A DNA stretch of 64,000 nt. It comes from CAVWNR01 sp963756525. Its GTDB lineage: Bacteria; Actinomycetota; Actinomycetes; Mycobacteriales; Jatrophihabitantaceae. Both the position numbers and the translations under genes were made by a program. Below, in pieces: positions 7,638 through 17,000 of this stretch (positions are counted from its first letter, which is position 1; each line of letters opens with the position of its first letter). Location: assembly GCA_963756525.1 (NCBI GenBank), contig CAVWNR010000009.1, forward strand, positions 682,001 through 746,000, given 5' to 3'. A model generated the notes under the pieces. The model was given only the letters and a program-made list of their open reading frames with translations. It was not told the origin of the DNA and searched no databases.

Positions 7638-10060
7638 GCTTCCTCCCCAGGTTGCAGGGTGACCGGATCGCCCGCGACGGCACCGAGCGTGGCCCGCACC
7701 GCACAGCCGCGGGCGTTGGTCGGCAACCACACCACACCGTCGACGACATCGGCCACCATCGTCGGGACGGTGATCGTGCCGTGCTGCGTCGCGACCCGCA
7801 CCGGCGCACCGTCGACCACTCCCGCCGCGGCCGCGGTGGCGGCCGAGAGCAGCGCCCGTGCGGGCTTCGCCGTGCCGGCGAGGTTCTCGTCGCCGTCCTG
7901 CATCCGCCCGGCGTCGAGCAGTTCGTGCCAGGTGGCGAGCACGACGTCGCCGGACGGCGGCACCGGGTCGGCCGTGACCGACGGCGCAGCGGCGCTGCGC
8001 CCGCCGGTGCCGAGCCGGTCCAGCTCGGCGCGCGCCGCCTCGACGGTGGAGACGCCCAGTTCGACGTCGCAGGCGTCGGCCAGCGCGTCGAGCACCCGGA
8101 CGTCCGACAGCACGCCGGTGTTCGCCAGGGTGAGCCCGAAGGGGCGTCGGCGCCCTTCCCAGGTGACATAGGTGCCGGACTTCTCCGCCTCGGGCGCGAC
8201 CGGCAGCACCACGTCGGCCCGCTCGGTGACCGCGCTGTGCCGAAGCTCCAGGCTGACCACGAATCCGGCCCGCTCGAACGCCTGCGCCGCGAGCACCGGA
8301 TCGGGCAGGTCGGCCGGGTCGACGGCGCCGACGACCAGCGCGGCCAGCCCGCCGTCGCGGGCCGCGGCGAGAATCCGCGTGACGTCGCGCCCCGGGACGC
8401 CGGGCAGGCTGGCGTCCCATACCCGCTCGACCTCGACGCGGGCGGCCTCGTCGGTCACCGCGCGGCCGCCGGGCAGCAGCGTCGGCAGCGCGCCGGCGGC
8501 GACCGCGCCGACCTCGCCCGCCCGTCGGGGCACCCAAGCCAGCGGGGCGCCGGTCGTCGTGGCCAGCGAGACGGCGGCGCTCAGCGCGCCCGGGGAGGTG
8601 GCCAGCCGCTCGCCGACCAGGATGAGCGACCGGTCGAGGTGCAGCGCATCCCGCGGGTCGCCGTCCAGCCCGGCCAGCACGGACGCCTCCGCACCCGGTC
8701 GCGTGGGGATCAGCGTGCCGTTCAGTTTCTCCAGCCCGTGGGAGGCGAGCGGCGCCACCGACCACACCCGGGTGCGGCCGAGCCGGGTGCTCTTGTGCAG
8801 TCGGAGGAAGACGATCGGCGACTCCTCCTCCGGCTCGAAGCCGACCAGCAATACGGCGGGCGCCCGCTCGAGGTCGGCGTAGGAGACGTGGTCAGGCGTG
8901 ACGCCGGCGACGCGCGAACCGAGGAAGGCCAGCTCCTCGTCGCTGGCCGGCCGGTTGCGGAAGTCGATGTCGTTCGTGCCGAGGACGACGCGGGCGAACT
9001 TGGCGTAGCCGTAGGCGTCCTCTTCGGTGAGCCGGCCGCCCGGGAGCACGCCGACGCCGCCGCGGTCGCGGGCCTCGGCGAGCCCGGCGGCGGCCCGGTC
9101 GAGCGCCTCGGTCCAGCTGGCCGGGACCAGGTTGCCATCCTCGTCGCGCACCAGCGGGGTGCGCAGCCGATCGGGCTGGCGGGCGTAGTGGAACGCCCAC
9201 CTTCCCTTGTCGCAGGTCCACTCCTCGTTGACATCCGGGTCGTTGCCGGCCATCCGGCGGGTGATCCGGCCGCGGCGCCAGTCGTTGCGCATGGCGCAGC
9301 CGGACGAGCACAGCTCGCACACCGTGTCGGTGCTGCGCAGGTCGAAGGGGCGCGCCTGGAACCGGTAGGACGCGCTGGTGAGCGCGCCGACCGGGCAGAT
9401 CTGCACGGTGTTGCCGGAGAAGTAGGACTGGAAGGGGATGTCGGTGGCGGTGCCGATCTCCTGCTTGGGCCCGCGTTCGAGGAAGTCGATGAACGGGTCG
9501 CCGGCGATCTGTTCGGAGACGCGCACGCAGCGCGTACAGGAGATGCAGCGCTCGCGGTCGAGCAGCACGTTCGACGAAATGGCGATCGGCTTGGGCCAGG
9601 TGCGCTTGACGTCGCGGAACCGGGAGTCGGCCCGGCCGTTGCTCATCGCCTGGTTCTGCAGCGGGCACTCGCCGCCCTTGTCGCAGACCGGGCAGTCCAG
9701 CGGGTGGTTGATGAGCAGCAGCTCCATCACGCCCTGCTGTGCCTTGTCGGCGACCGGCGAGCTGAGCTGGGTGTTGATGACCATGCCGGGCATCACCGTG
9801 GTGGCGCAGGCCGGCGGTGGCTTGGGCATGCCGCGGCCGTTGCCCATGTCGGTGACTTCCACCAGGCACTGCCGGCAGGCCGCGATCGGGTCGAGCAGCG
9901 GATGGTCGCAGAAGCGCGGGATCTGAATGCCGAGCTGTTCCGCCGCCCGGATGAGCAGCGTGCCCTTCGGCACGGAGATCTCGATGCCGTCGATGGTCAC
10001 CGTGATCAGGTCTTCGGCCTTCTGCACGTCGGCCCTGGGCCCTGCAGCGACGGCGGTCAT
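7634..10060 (-). CDS. nuoG: NADH-quinone oxidoreductase subunit G
   Basis: Largest peripheral subunit of complex I, 808 residues. The N-terminal 2Fe-2S domain shows FCDHPLLDPIAACRQCLVEV, followed by the His-Cys motif region CDKGGECPLQNQA and the 4Fe-4S motif CISCTRCVRVSEQIAGDP. A molybdopterin-type 4Fe-4S motif (CELCSSGCAM, later TCDKGRWAF) supplies the N7 cluster ligands. The C-terminal half is a degenerate molybdopterin oxidoreductase domain with weak conservation, as usual. The start MTAVAAGPRADVQKAED shares one base with the nuoF stop. Confidence 0.96.
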   Translation of the reverse strand: MTAVAAGPRADVQKAEDLITVTIDGIEISVPKGTLLIRAAEQLGIQIPRFCDHPLLDPIAACRQCLVEVTDMGNGRGMPKPPPACATTVMPGMVINTQLSSPVADKAQQGVMELLLINHPLDCPVCDKGGECPLQNQAMSNGRADSRFRDVKRTWPKPIAISSNVLLDRERCISCTRCVRVSEQIAGDPFIDFLERGPKQEIGTATDIPFQSYFSGNTVQICPVGALTSASYRFQARPFDLRSTDTVCELCSSGCAMRNDWRRGRITRRMAGNDPDVNEEWTCDKGRWAFHYARQPDRLRTPLVRDEDGNLVPASWTEALDRAAAGLAEARDRGGVGVLPGGRLTEEDAYGYAKFARVVLGTNDIDFRNRPASDEELAFLGSRVAGVTPDHVSYADLERAPAVLLVGFEPEEESPIVFLRLHKSTRLGRTRVWSVAPLASHGLEKLNGTLIPTRPGAEASVLAGLDGDPRDALHLDRSLILVGERLATSPGALSAAVSLATTTGAPLAWVPRRAGEVGAVAAGALPTLLPGGRAVTDEAARVEVERVWDASLPGVPGRDVTRILAAARDGGLAALVVGAVDPADLPDPVLAAQAFERAGFVVSLELRHSAVTERADVVLPVAPEAEKSGTYVTWEGRRRPFGLTLANTGVLSDVRVLDALADACDVELGVSTVEAARAELDRLGTGGRSAAAPSVTADPVPPSGDVVLATWHELLDAGRMQDGDENLAGTAKPARALLSAATAAAAGVVDGAPVRVATQHGTITVPTMVADVVDGVVWLPTNARGCAVRATLGAVAGDPVTLQPGEEA

Positions 10061-11361
10061 CAGTGCGCCCCTACCAGCACTCGCGCGCCACCGAACGGGC
10101 AGCCCTTGCCGTCGACGTGCGCCAGGTACTCGTCGCGGAAGTACTCGATCGACGATGTCACCGGGCTGACCGCACCGTCGCCGAGCGCGCAGAACGCCCG
10201 GCCCAGGATGTTGTCGGACAGGTCGACCAGCGTGTCGAGGTCCTCCAGCGTCCCTTCACCGGCCTCGAGCCGGTCGTAGATGCTGACGTACCAGTACGTG
10301 CCTTCCCGGCACGGCGTGCACTTGCCGCACGACTCGTGCTTGTAGAACTCGCTCCACTTCTGCACGGCGCGCACCACGCAGTCATCCTCGTCGAAGATCA
10401 TCACGGCCGAGGTGCCGTTCATCGAGCCGGCCTTCACCGCGGCGTCGAAGTCCAGCGGCACGTCGAGGTGCTCCTGGGTGAACAGCGGCGTGGACGAGCC
10501 GCCCGGCGTCCAGAACTTCAGCTCCCGGCCGCGGCTCATCCCGCCCGCGAGCTCGAGCAACTCGCGCAGCGTGGTGCCCATCGGCGCTTCGTACTGGCCG
10601 GGATTGGCCACGCGTCCCGACAGCGAATAGATGCACGGCCCGGGCGAGCCCTCGGGGCCCATCCGCTTGAACCACTCCGCGCCGCCCAGCACGACGTAGG
10701 GCACGGTGGCGAGCGTGCCGACGTTGTTGACAACCGTCGGCGCGTCGTAGAGACCGTTCGTCGCGGGAAACGGGGGCTTGAGTCGTGGCTGGCCGCGCTT
10801 GCCTTCGAGCGAGTCGAGCAGCGCCGTCTCTTCGCCGCACTCGTAGGAGCCCGCGCCGGCATGCACGGTGATGTCGCAGCCGAAGCCGGAACCGAGGATG
10901 TCCTCGCCGAGGTAGCCAGCGGCGTACGCCTCTCGCACCGCGGCGGTGACCCGGCGGATGGCATGCACCGCCTCGCCGCGAATGTAGATGAACGCGCGCA
11001 GCGCCCGCACCGCGTAGCAGGCGATGATGACGCCCTCGATCAGCGAGTGCGGGTCGTTCATCATCAGCGGCAGGTCGCGGCAGGTGCCCGGCTCGCCCTC
11101 GTCGGCATTCACCACGACGTAGTGCGGCTTGCCGACCTCGCCGGGCTTCGGCTGCGGGATGAACGCCCACTTCATGCCGGTGGGGAAACCCGCGCCGCCG
11201 CGGCCGCGCAGCGACGATGCCTTGATCGTCTCGATGATCTCGTCGGGCGGCTGACCGAGCGCCTTGCGCAGCGCGGTATAGCCGTCCAGCGCCTCGTAGT
11301 TGGCGATCTTCCACGGCTGGTTCGCGCCGAAGCGTTTGGTGAGCACGGGAGTCAGCGGCAC
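10060..11361 (-). CDS. nuoF: NADH-quinone oxidoreductase subunit F (FMN, NADH-binding)
   Basis: NADH dehydrogenase subunit that binds FMN, NADH and the N3 4Fe-4S cluster; 433 residues. I place the start at the GTG of VPLTPVLTKRFGANQPW, four bases after the nuoE stop; the open frame runs further but only inside nuoE. Motifs: LRGRGGAGFPTGMKW (FMN/NADH site, about residue 64), VVNADEGEPGTCRD, and ESCGKCTPCREGTYW with a later Cys for the iron-sulfur cluster. It acts with NuoE and NuoG as the electron-input module. Confidence 0.97.
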   Translation of the reverse strand: MPLTPVLTKRFGANQPWKIANYEALDGYTALRKALGQPPDEIIETIKASSLRGRGGAGFPTGMKWAFIPQPKPGEVGKPHYVVVNADEGEPGTCRDLPLMMNDPHSLIEGVIIACYAVRALRAFIYIRGEAVHAIRRVTAAVREAYAAGYLGEDILGSGFGCDITVHAGAGSYECGEETALLDSLEGKRGQPRLKPPFPATNGLYDAPTVVNNVGTLATVPYVVLGGAEWFKRMGPEGSPGPCIYSLSGRVANPGQYEAPMGTTLRELLELAGGMSRGRELKFWTPGGSSTPLFTQEHLDVPLDFDAAVKAGSMNGTSAVMIFDEDDCVVRAVQKWSEFYKHESCGKCTPCREGTYWYVSIYDRLEAGEGTLEDLDTLVDLSDNILGRAFCALGDGAVSPVTSSIEYFRDEYLAHVDGKGCPFGGARVLVGAH

Positions 11362-11365
11362 GGTG

Positions 11366-12199
11366 TCAGCTCCCCTTCGCGGCGTCGGCGTCCGGATCGG
11401 ACGCGGCCGTGGACAGTGGCGCGTCGTGCGCGCTGGTCGGCTGCTGCGAGGACGTCTCCCGGGTCGCGGTGTCGGTGGCGCCGTCGTCGGAGACGGCGAA
11501 CGACGGGGCCGACTCGCCGCGCTGCAGGGCGAGTTTGACGCCGACCTCGGTCGGGACGCCACTGCTGTTGGCGTCCGGCGCGAACGCGACGGCGTCGTAA
11601 AATCCCGCGATCTGCCGTTCGATCTGCCGGAACGAGCACAGCGGCGCACCCCGGCTCGGCAGCGGGCGCTCGCCGGCCCGCAGCGCGTCGACCAGTTCCT
11701 GCGCGGATTCCACGGTCTGGTTGTCGAAGAACTCGTAGTTGACGGCGACGATCGGCGCGTAGTCGCACGCCGCGAGGCACTCGGCGTGCTCCAGGGTGAT
11801 CGTGGCGTCGGATGTGGTTTGGTTGTCGCCGACGCCCAGGCTCTTCGACAGCGCGGTGAAGATCTCGTCACCGCCGAGCATCCCGCACAGCGTGTTGGTG
11901 CACACGCTGACCAGGTACTCGCCGGCCGGCTTGCGCTTGAACATGGTGTAGTAGGTGACCACGGCGTTGACCTGCGCCCTGGTGAGATCCAGCATCTCGG
12001 CGCAGAACGCGATGCCGTCGGGCGTCACATGCCCCTCTTCGGACTGGACGAGGTGCAGCATCGGCAGCAGCGCCGAGCGGGCCTGCCCCTCGGGATAGCG
12101 GGCGATGATCTGCCGTGCGGCGTCGCGCACCTGCGGCCCGAACACGCTCGGATCGCCCGGCCGCTCCAGGTCGATTACAGAGGTCCGGAAGTTCGTCAT
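11366..12199 (-). CDS. nuoE: NADH-quinone oxidoreductase subunit E (2Fe-2S)
   Basis: Thioredoxin-like 2Fe-2S subunit (cluster N1a) of the NADH dehydrogenase module, 277 residues. Cluster ligands are visible in CTNTLCGMLGG and ECLAACDYAP. I prefer the ATG start MTNFRTSVIDLERPG; the frame is open for 44 more codons but those codons overlap the repeat-bearing gap and look non-coding. The conserved domain ends near residue 170 to 190. The rest is an Ala/Ser/Thr/Asp-rich tail without a recognisable fold, making the protein longer than the classic enzyme of about 170-220 residues. Confidence 0.94.
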   Translation of the reverse strand: MTNFRTSVIDLERPGDPSVFGPQVRDAARQIIARYPEGQARSALLPMLHLVQSEEGHVTPDGIAFCAEMLDLTRAQVNAVVTYYTMFKRKPAGEYLVSVCTNTLCGMLGGDEIFTALSKSLGVGDNQTTSDATITLEHAECLAACDYAPIVAVNYEFFDNQTVESAQELVDALRAGERPLPSRGAPLCSFRQIERQIAGFYDAVAFAPDANSSGVPTEVGVKLALQRGESAPSFAVSDDGATDTATRETSSQQPTSAHDAPLSTAASDPDADAAKGS

Positions 12200-12213
12200 G
12201 GCTTGCCCCCGAC

Positions 12214-12342
12214 GCGATGAGCGCCTGCGCTGTCTATGTGGCCCCGGTCGCGCCTGCTCGCGGCCCATTGGGCCGGTCGCAGGCACGAGCGCAAGCCCCT
12301 TCGGGGCGCGCCGGGCCGGCTCTTCGCGCAAGCGCTCATCGC
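12214..12342. repeat. Two inverted copies of the nuo-gap repeat (nuoD-nuoE gap)
   Basis: The 148-base gap between nuoD and nuoE is bounded by GCGATGAGCGCCTGCGC (12214-12230) and the opposite-strand copy TTCGCGCAAGCGCTCATCGC (12323-12342). The latter, with the six bases before it, is identical to copy 1 at 5611-5636. The two arms could fold into a long hairpin with about 90 bases of GC-rich sequence between them. No T-run follows. Likely a dispersed palindromic unit or an mRNA-processing structure; the role is unknown. Confidence 0.7.
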
Positions 12343-12347
12343 ATTCC

Positions 12348-13664
12348 TCATCTATCGCACCCGCCCAACACCGGGTCGATCGAGGCGACCGAGGCGATGA
12401 CGTCGGCGATCAGACCGCCGATGGCCAGCGTCGCGGTGGCCTGCAGGTTGACAAACGACGGGTCCCGCAGATGCACTCGGTACGGCCGGGTGCCGCCGTC
12501 GGAGACGACGTGCGCGCCCAGCTCGCCGCGCGGCCCCTCGACGGCCGTGTACACCTGCCCCGCCGGCACGCGGAACCCCTCGGTGACGAGCTTGAAGTGA
12601 TGGATCAGCGCCTCCATCGAGCTCGCCATGATGTGCTGCACGTGCGGCAGGGAGTTGCCCATGCCGTCCGGGCCGAGGCTGAGCTTGGCCGGCCAGGCGA
12701 TCTTCGGATCGTCGATGATCGTCGGTCCGGGCTCGAGCCGGTCCAGTGCCTGCTCGACGATCTTGAGTGACTCCCCCATCTCGGCCACCCGCACGACGTA
12801 CCGCGACCAGCAGTCACCCCGATCGTCGGTGGGCACCTCGAAGTCGAACGTCTCGTAGCCGAGGTACGGCTGAGTTTTGCGGAGGTCCCACGGCAGCCCG
12901 GCCGCCCGCAGAATCGGGCCGGTGACGCCCAGCGAGAGGCATCCCTCGACGCCGATCCAGCCGACATCCTTGAGCCTCTGCACCCAGATCTGCTGACCGG
13001 TGAGCAGCCGGTTGATGTCGTCCAGCTCCCCGCGCATCTCCTTGATCCACTCGCGGATCTTCTCTTCCGACCCCTCCGGCAGGTCCTGCGCGACCCCACC
13101 CGGGCGGACGTAGCCGTGGTTCATCCGCAGGCCGGTGATCAGCTCGAGGACGTCCAGGCAGCGCTCGCGCGCACGGAAGCCGTTCGTCATGGCGGTGAGC
13201 GCGCCGAGCTCCATGCCGCCGGTGGCGAGCCACACCCAGTGCGAGGAGAGACGGTTGATCTCCATCAGCATGATGCGCAGCAGCTTCGCCCGCTCGGGGA
13301 GCTCGACGCCGAGCAGCTGCTCGACGCCCAGGCAGTACACCGTCTCGTTGAAGATCGGCGAGAGGTAGTCGGCGCGGGTCAGGAAGGTGACCGCTTGGGT
13401 CCAGGTACGGAACTCGGTGTTCTTCTCGATGCCGGTGTGCAGGTAGCCGATCACGACGCGGGCGTCGGTGACCGTCTCGCCGTCGAGTTCGAGGACCAGT
13501 CGGAGAACGCCGTGCGTGGACGGGTGCTGCGGACCCATGTTGAGTACGATCCGCTCGTCCTCGATCGGGTCGCTGCCGCCGAACGTGGAGTACCAGTCGC
13601 CGCCGGTGACCGTGTAGACGCGCCCCTCCGTCGTTTCGCGCGAAGGGCTGTACGCATCGCTCAT
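12348..13664 (-). CDS. nuoD: NADH-quinone oxidoreductase subunit D
   Basis: Complex I subunit related to the hydrogenase large subunit; with NuoB it forms the quinone-reduction site. 438 residues, the usual length for actinobacteria. Conserved stretches include NMGPQHPSTHGVLRL (quinone-headgroup histidine loop), TGIEKNTEFRTWTQAV and the C-terminal SIDPVLGGCDR. The start MSDAYSPSRETTEG is 16 bases from the nuoC stop. Confidence 0.97.
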   Translation of the reverse strand: MSDAYSPSRETTEGRVYTVTGGDWYSTFGGSDPIEDERIVLNMGPQHPSTHGVLRLVLELDGETVTDARVVIGYLHTGIEKNTEFRTWTQAVTFLTRADYLSPIFNETVYCLGVEQLLGVELPERAKLLRIMLMEINRLSSHWVWLATGGMELGALTAMTNGFRARERCLDVLELITGLRMNHGYVRPGGVAQDLPEGSEEKIREWIKEMRGELDDINRLLTGQQIWVQRLKDVGWIGVEGCLSLGVTGPILRAAGLPWDLRKTQPYLGYETFDFEVPTDDRGDCWSRYVVRVAEMGESLKIVEQALDRLEPGPTIIDDPKIAWPAKLSLGPDGMGNSLPHVQHIMASSMEALIHHFKLVTEGFRVPAGQVYTAVEGPRGELGAHVVSDGGTRPYRVHLRDPSFVNLQATATLAIGGLIADVIASVASIDPVLGGCDR

Positions 13665-13680
13665 GAGCGCCTCGTAGCCA

Positions 13681-14400
13681 TTAGTGATAGGCCCGCCTCT
13701 CGTCCGGGGGCGGAATCATGGCGCCCTTGTACTGCACCGGGATGCCGCCGAGCGGGTAGTCCTTGCGCTGCGGGAAGCCGTCCCAGTCGTCCGGCATGAG
13801 GATGCGGGTCAGCGCCGGGTGGCCGTCGAAGATGATGCCGAACATGTCGTAGGTTTCCCGCTCCTGCCAGTCCGCGGTCGGGTACACCGGCGTGACGGAC
13901 GGGATGTGCGGGTCCTCGGCGCTCACCGCCACCTCCAGTCGGATCCGGCGGCGGAACGTCATCGAGGTGAGGTGGTAGCACGCGTGCAGCCGGTTCGGGC
14001 TTGCGAGATAGTCGACACCGGAGACGGACGAGCACAACTCGAAACGCAGCGCCGGATCGTCGCGCAGCGTCTTGCAGACCGTTCGGATGTGCTCGCGGGC
14101 GATGTGCAGGGTGAGCTCGCCGCGGTCGACGACCACCTTCAGCAGCGCCGGGCCCAGCTCCGGGTAGGCCGCGTGCAGCGAGTCGACGACCTCGTCGAAG
14201 TAGCCGCCGTACGGGCGCTCGGCGACGGGCGGCACCCACGGCTGGCGGACCAGGCCGCCGAAGCCAGACGTGTCGCCGGCGTCGGAGACACCGAACATGC
14301 CCTGCTGCACACCGCCGTATGGCGAGTCGGCCTGGTCGGCGGTGAAGACGGTGCTCTTCTCGATCTCGGCAGCCGGCTGCTCTACATTCTCGTCGCTCAC
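13681..14400 (-). CDS. nuoC: NADH-quinone oxidoreductase subunit C
   Basis: Peripheral-arm subunit (30-kDa family) that supports NuoD, 239 residues. GTG start at SDENVEQPAAEIEKS. The family core is visible as RLHACYHLTSMTFRRRIRLEV followed by ERETYDMFGIIFDGHPALTRILMPDDW, the 30-kDa-subunit signature (ExxYDxFG). The N-terminal 60 residues are a variable extension typical of actinobacteria. NuoC and NuoD are separate genes here, not fused. Confidence 0.96.
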   Translation of the reverse strand: MSDENVEQPAAEIEKSTVFTADQADSPYGGVQQGMFGVSDAGDTSGFGGLVRQPWVPPVAERPYGGYFDEVVDSLHAAYPELGPALLKVVVDRGELTLHIAREHIRTVCKTLRDDPALRFELCSSVSGVDYLASPNRLHACYHLTSMTFRRRIRLEVAVSAEDPHIPSVTPVYPTADWQERETYDMFGIIFDGHPALTRILMPDDWDGFPQRKDYPLGGIPVQYKGAMIPPPDERRAYH

Positions 14401-14468
14401 CGGCGTCCCTCCTCCCCGCCCTGCGGGCGGGTCCTGCGGGCCGCACGCGGCGTCGCCGCGTGTTCGCA

Positions 14469-14493
14469 GCTCTTCGCGCGAGCGCTCATCGCG
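14469..14493 (-). repeat. Copy of the nuo-gap repeat (nuoB-nuoC gap)
   Basis: The string CTCTTCGCGCGAGCGCTCATCG lies between nuoB and nuoC. Read on the minus strand it matches the repeat at 5611-5636 with a single substitution near the centre. It sits 11 bases downstream of the nuoB stop, in the same type of position as the other copies. Confidence 0.65.
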
Positions 14494-14503
14494 GTGTCGT
14501 GGC

Positions 14504-15046
<543 letters not shown>

Positions 15047-15054
15047 TTAAATCG

Positions 15055-15417
15055 TCAATCCCAGTCCAGGCCGCCGCGCCGCCACACGTAGGCATAGGCG
15101 ACGAGCACGGTCGCGATGAAGAGGATCATCTCGACGAATCCGAATAGGCCCAGCGCGCGGTTGGCCACGGCCCAGGGATACAGGAAGATGATCTCGATGT
15201 CGAAGACGATGAAGAGCATCGCCGTCAGGTAGTACTTGACCGGGAAGCGGTGTGCGCCTTCGGGCTGCGGAGTCGGCTCTATGCCGCACTCGTAGAAGTC
15301 GAGCTTGGCGCGGTTGTAGCGGCGCGGACCGGTGAACGGGGCGATGGCGACCGAGAAGGAGGCGAACGCGAACGCCAGCGCGAAGAGCAGCACGATCGGC
15401 AGGTACGGCGCGAGCAT
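15055..15417 (-). CDS. nuoA: NADH-quinone oxidoreductase subunit A
   Basis: First gene of the complex I operon; three-helix membrane subunit of 120 residues that closes the quinone chamber with NuoH. The loop YECGIEPTPQPEGAHRFPVK carries the conserved cysteine loop, and FIVFDIEIIFLYPWAV is the family signature. An AGGAG-type ribosome site precedes the ATG on the minus strand. The 65-base gap to the upstream reductase gene leaves open whether that gene shares the transcript. Confidence 0.97.
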   Translation of the reverse strand: MLAPYLPIVLLFALAFAFASFSVAIAPFTGPRRYNRAKLDFYECGIEPTPQPEGAHRFPVKYYLTAMLFIVFDIEIIFLYPWAVANRALGLFGFVEMILFIATVLVAYAYVWRRGGLDWD

Positions 15418-15482
15418 CGGGGGTGACCTGCTCCTCTCTTCTTCGGTTCTCTGGCGGTGTCAGGCTAGACGGTGCCGCCCTC

Positions 15483-16844
15483 CTAGCGGACGGCCGGGGT
15501 GATCCGGTTCAACACGGCGATGACCCGGTCGGACAGGTCTTCGCCGCGCGGATCGGTGAGGTTCGCGAGCAGTTTCAGCACGAAGCGCATGAGCGCCGGA
15601 TGCGGCAGGCCGTGCCGCGTGCAGGCCCGCATCACCTTCGGGTTTCCGATCAGCTTGACGAAGATCGCACCGAGCCGGTAGTAGGAGCCCCATTCGGCGG
15701 CCATCGCGTCGCGGTAACCCGACAGGGCCCGCTCGCGCTGCGGGCCGTCCGGGCGGGCCAATGCCTGCACGACCGCCTGCGCGGCCAGCTTGCCCGACTC
15801 CATCGCGTACGGGATGCCCTCGCCGTTGAACGGGTTGACCGAACCGCCCGAGTCACCGACGAGCAGCATGCCGCGGCTGTAATGCGGTGTGCGGTTGAAG
15901 CCCATGGGAAGCCCCGCGCCGCGGGTTGGGCCGGCGGCGTTGTCCTCGCGCAGCCCCCACTCCTCGGGCGTGCCGTCGAGCCAGCTCGTCAACAGCGCGC
16001 GGTAGTCGGTGCGCTGGAAGCCGGCGCTCGAGTTCAGCACGCCCAGCCCGACGTTGACCGTTCCGTCGCCCATCCCGAAGATCCAGCCGTAGCCGGGCAG
16101 CAGCTGGGCGTCGTCGGCTAGCACATTGCGGCGCTCACGAGATGTCGCGCCGGAAGGCGCCCCATAGTCCCAGAGCTCCAACCACGACTCGAGATAGTCG
16201 TCGTGGGTGCGCGGGCTGCGGTAGTAGCGGCGCACCGCGACGCCCATCGGCCGCTTGTCGTTGCGGTGCAGGCCGAGCCGCTGCGCGAACTTGCCGCTGA
16301 CCCCGTCGCAGGCGAGAACGACCGGCGCCCGGTAGGTGACCGGCCGCTTGTCCGGGCCGGAGGTCGCGGCCACACCGATGACCCGCTCGTCGTGGTCGAG
16401 CAGCGGATCGGTGGCGGCGGTTTGCTCGTACAGGACGGCACCGGCCTTCACCGCCTGGTTGGCGAGCAGGGCGTCCAGGTCGGCGCGGGTTCGGACCAGA
16501 CCGAACGACGGGAAGGTGGTCAGCTCCGGCCAGTCCAGATGCAGCCGCAGACCGCCGCCGATCACCCGAAGGCCCCGGTTGTGCAGCCACCCGGCGTCCT
16601 CGCTGACGTCGATGCCCATGTCGACCAGCGCCCTTGTGCCACGCGGGGTGAGCCCGTCGCCGCAGACCTTCTCCCGTGGGAAGGTCGCCTTCTCCAGCAA
16701 GACGACGTCCAGCCCCGCGGTGGCCAGCCAATAGGCGGCGCTACTGCCGGCCGGACCCGCGCCGACCACGACCACATCGGCGTCGGTGCGGCGGGGCTCT
16801 GCGGCGCGCGCGGGCGGCCGAATCGCCGCCGCTGGAGGGATCAT
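15483..16844 (-). CDS. Geranylgeranyl reductase family FAD-dependent oxidoreductase
   Basis: 453 residues. An N-terminal FAD-binding Rossmann motif VVVVGAGPAGSSAAYWLA (about residue 25) is followed by EKATFPREKVCGDGLTPRG, the signature of the geranylgeranyl-reductase branch. A second FAD motif, MLLVGDSGGSVNPFNGEGI, is near residue 325. The family saturates isoprenoid double bonds; in mycobacteria a relative, MenJ, reduces the first double bond of menaquinone's side chain. Its place just upstream of nuoA, in the same direction, fits a role in making the quinone that complex I reduces. The substrate is inferred. Confidence 0.85.
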   Translation of the reverse strand: MIPPAAAIRPPARAAEPRRTDADVVVVGAGPAGSSAAYWLATAGLDVVLLEKATFPREKVCGDGLTPRGTRALVDMGIDVSEDAGWLHNRGLRVIGGGLRLHLDWPELTTFPSFGLVRTRADLDALLANQAVKAGAVLYEQTAATDPLLDHDERVIGVAATSGPDKRPVTYRAPVVLACDGVSGKFAQRLGLHRNDKRPMGVAVRRYYRSPRTHDDYLESWLELWDYGAPSGATSRERRNVLADDAQLLPGYGWIFGMGDGTVNVGLGVLNSSAGFQRTDYRALLTSWLDGTPEEWGLREDNAAGPTRGAGLPMGFNRTPHYSRGMLLVGDSGGSVNPFNGEGIPYAMESGKLAAQAVVQALARPDGPQRERALSGYRDAMAAEWGSYYRLGAIFVKLIGNPKVMRACTRHGLPHPALMRFVLKLLANLTDPRGEDLSDRVIAVLNRITPAVR

Positions 16845-16935
16845 CGCGCGCGCTCCCGTCCGGTCAGGAGTTTGTGAACGGCTTCACGAGCTGTTCGTTG
16901 CGAGTGTATGCCGCGATAGCGTGAGCGGTTGCGCC

Positions 16936-17000
16936 GCCCCGGCCACCGTCTGCGGTGGCCCCGGCTACCGTCTGCGGTGGCCCCGGCTACCGTCTGCGGA
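16936..17000 (+). repeat. Three tandem copies of a 22-bp unit before the cupin gene
   Basis: The unit GCCCCGGCYACCGTCTGCGG plus TG repeats at 16936-16957, 16958-16979 and 16980-17000 with one C/T difference and a final A in place of TG. The last base of copy 3 is the A of the downstream ATG. The unit is not a multiple of three and lies in the leader, so copy number would change only the promoter-to-start spacing. Too few copies and no spacers for CRISPR. Confidence 0.85.

Noticed and set aside
16936..17000. A CRISPR-like array
   Set aside because: The 22-base units are directly adjacent with no spacers and there are only three; no cas genes are nearby.
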